Shown: piece by piece, positions 63,945-64,000 of the stretch
How positions within the stretch are numbered: the stretch's first letter is position 1
How the letters are laid out: each line of letters begins with the position of its first letter
DNA from: Pseudonocardia halophobica
GTDB lineage: Bacteria > Actinomycetota > Actinomycetes > Mycobacteriales > Pseudonocardiaceae
Length of the DNA: 64,000 nucleotides
Reading direction: 5' to 3'
Assembly (NCBI RefSeq): GCF_027922425.1
Contig: NZ_BSFQ01000035.1
Location: 1-64,000 of the forward strand
Program-made: the position numbers and the translations under genes
The notes under the pieces: generated by a model
Database searches by the model: none
What the model saw: the letters and a program-made list of their open reading frames with translations, nothing else
Told to the model about the DNA's origin: nothing

Positions 63945-64000
63945 GAGGCACCTCCGGGGCGGTTGCGGGTCACGAGCCGCTCGGCGAGCAGCCCGGCGAG
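63941..64000 (-). CDS. 3' end of an upstream gene, probably the ABC permease (partial)
   Basis: Only the last 19 codons are present: LAGLLAERLVTRNRPGGAS, then TGA. The stop overlaps the GTG of the binding-protein gene. A hydrophobic stretch followed by a basic tail, LAERLVTR, is how permeases of this transporter type often end, and operon context supports it. The rest lies outside the window. Confidence 0.5.
   Translation of the reverse strand, partial: LAGLLAERLVTRNRPGGAS

Overview
The window is very GC-rich and densely coded on both strands, with many GTG starts and TANNNT boxes 6-7 nt before start codons. Lsr2, a MenJ-type reductase, F420-type luciferase-like oxidoreductases, IdeR-like iron boxes and DUF4235/DUF5313/DUF6069 proteins point to a mycolic-order actinobacterium, most likely Pseudonocardiaceae (Pseudonocardia-like). 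This is a family-level inference. I see no rRNA, tRNA, CRISPR array, transposase, integrase or prophage gene.

Layout. 0-9.7 kb: MFS permease, small membrane protein, MenJ-like reductase, dienelactone hydrolase, MarR, ammonium transporter Amt, a beta-hydroxyacid dehydrogenase with a GH13 enzyme, and a VOC protein. 9.7-13.4 kb: a four-gene operon (small protein, acyl-CoA ligase, luciferase-like oxidoreductase, crotonase) with an 18-bp palindrome upstream. 13.5-22.5 kb: a stress block (antiporter, beta-carbonic anhydrase, DUF4235, SRPBCC, DUF6328, RsbW-like ATPase, DUF5313, USP, cation exchanger, PfpI, stand-alone LigD-type polymerase domain). Six of its genes or operons have a promoter of the form GNNT-N15/16-GGGTAY, so it looks like a local sigma-B/sigma-F-type regulon. 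22.6-27.8 kb: cell envelope genes (secreted protein ending in LPVTG, L,D-transpeptidase, DUF1707 protein beside a LiaSR/DesKR-like two-component system) and a class II aldolase. 27.8-29.4 kb: mosB-mosA, the two subunits of a molybdenum storage protein, an unexpected find. 29.6-38.1 kb: cysteine desulfurase-like protein, MHS-type permease, orphan sensor kinase, AccD3-like carboxyltransferase, second L,D-transpeptidase.

38-50 kb: a second acyl-CoA ligase / MarR / crotonase / luciferase-like set with two divergent leaderless promoters whose -10 boxes overlap, then an MBL-fold hydrolase, Lsr2, a tiny CxxC protein, two more acyl-CoA ligases, a PLP decarboxylase and an M28 peptidase lipoprotein. 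50.4-57.2 kb: an iron locus (cysteine-hydrolase, two exporter-fold ABC half transporters, siderophore-binding lipoprotein, SidA/IucD-type N-hydroxylase) with three IdeR-like boxes. The two ABC halves carry opposite defects, so only one composite ATP site should work. 57.4-58.0 kb: a secreted protein with three curli-like repeats. 58.3-62.1 kb: a TetR-ended beta-oxidation operon (thiolase, SDR, acyl-CoA dehydrogenase, TetR). 62.1-64 kb: a gene-free stretch with two repeat families, then an NMT1/SsuA-type ABC binding protein and the 3' end of an upstream gene.

Four FadD-type ligases, two crotonases, two F420-type oxidoreductases, an acyl-CoA dehydrogenase, thiolase and SDR make acyl-CoA catabolism the dominant metabolic theme. 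A family of hairpins with GTGAGYGG arms recurs at gene ends, and in four cases the arm contains the gene's own TGA stop. All functions are read from motifs and remembered family features; no database search was run.
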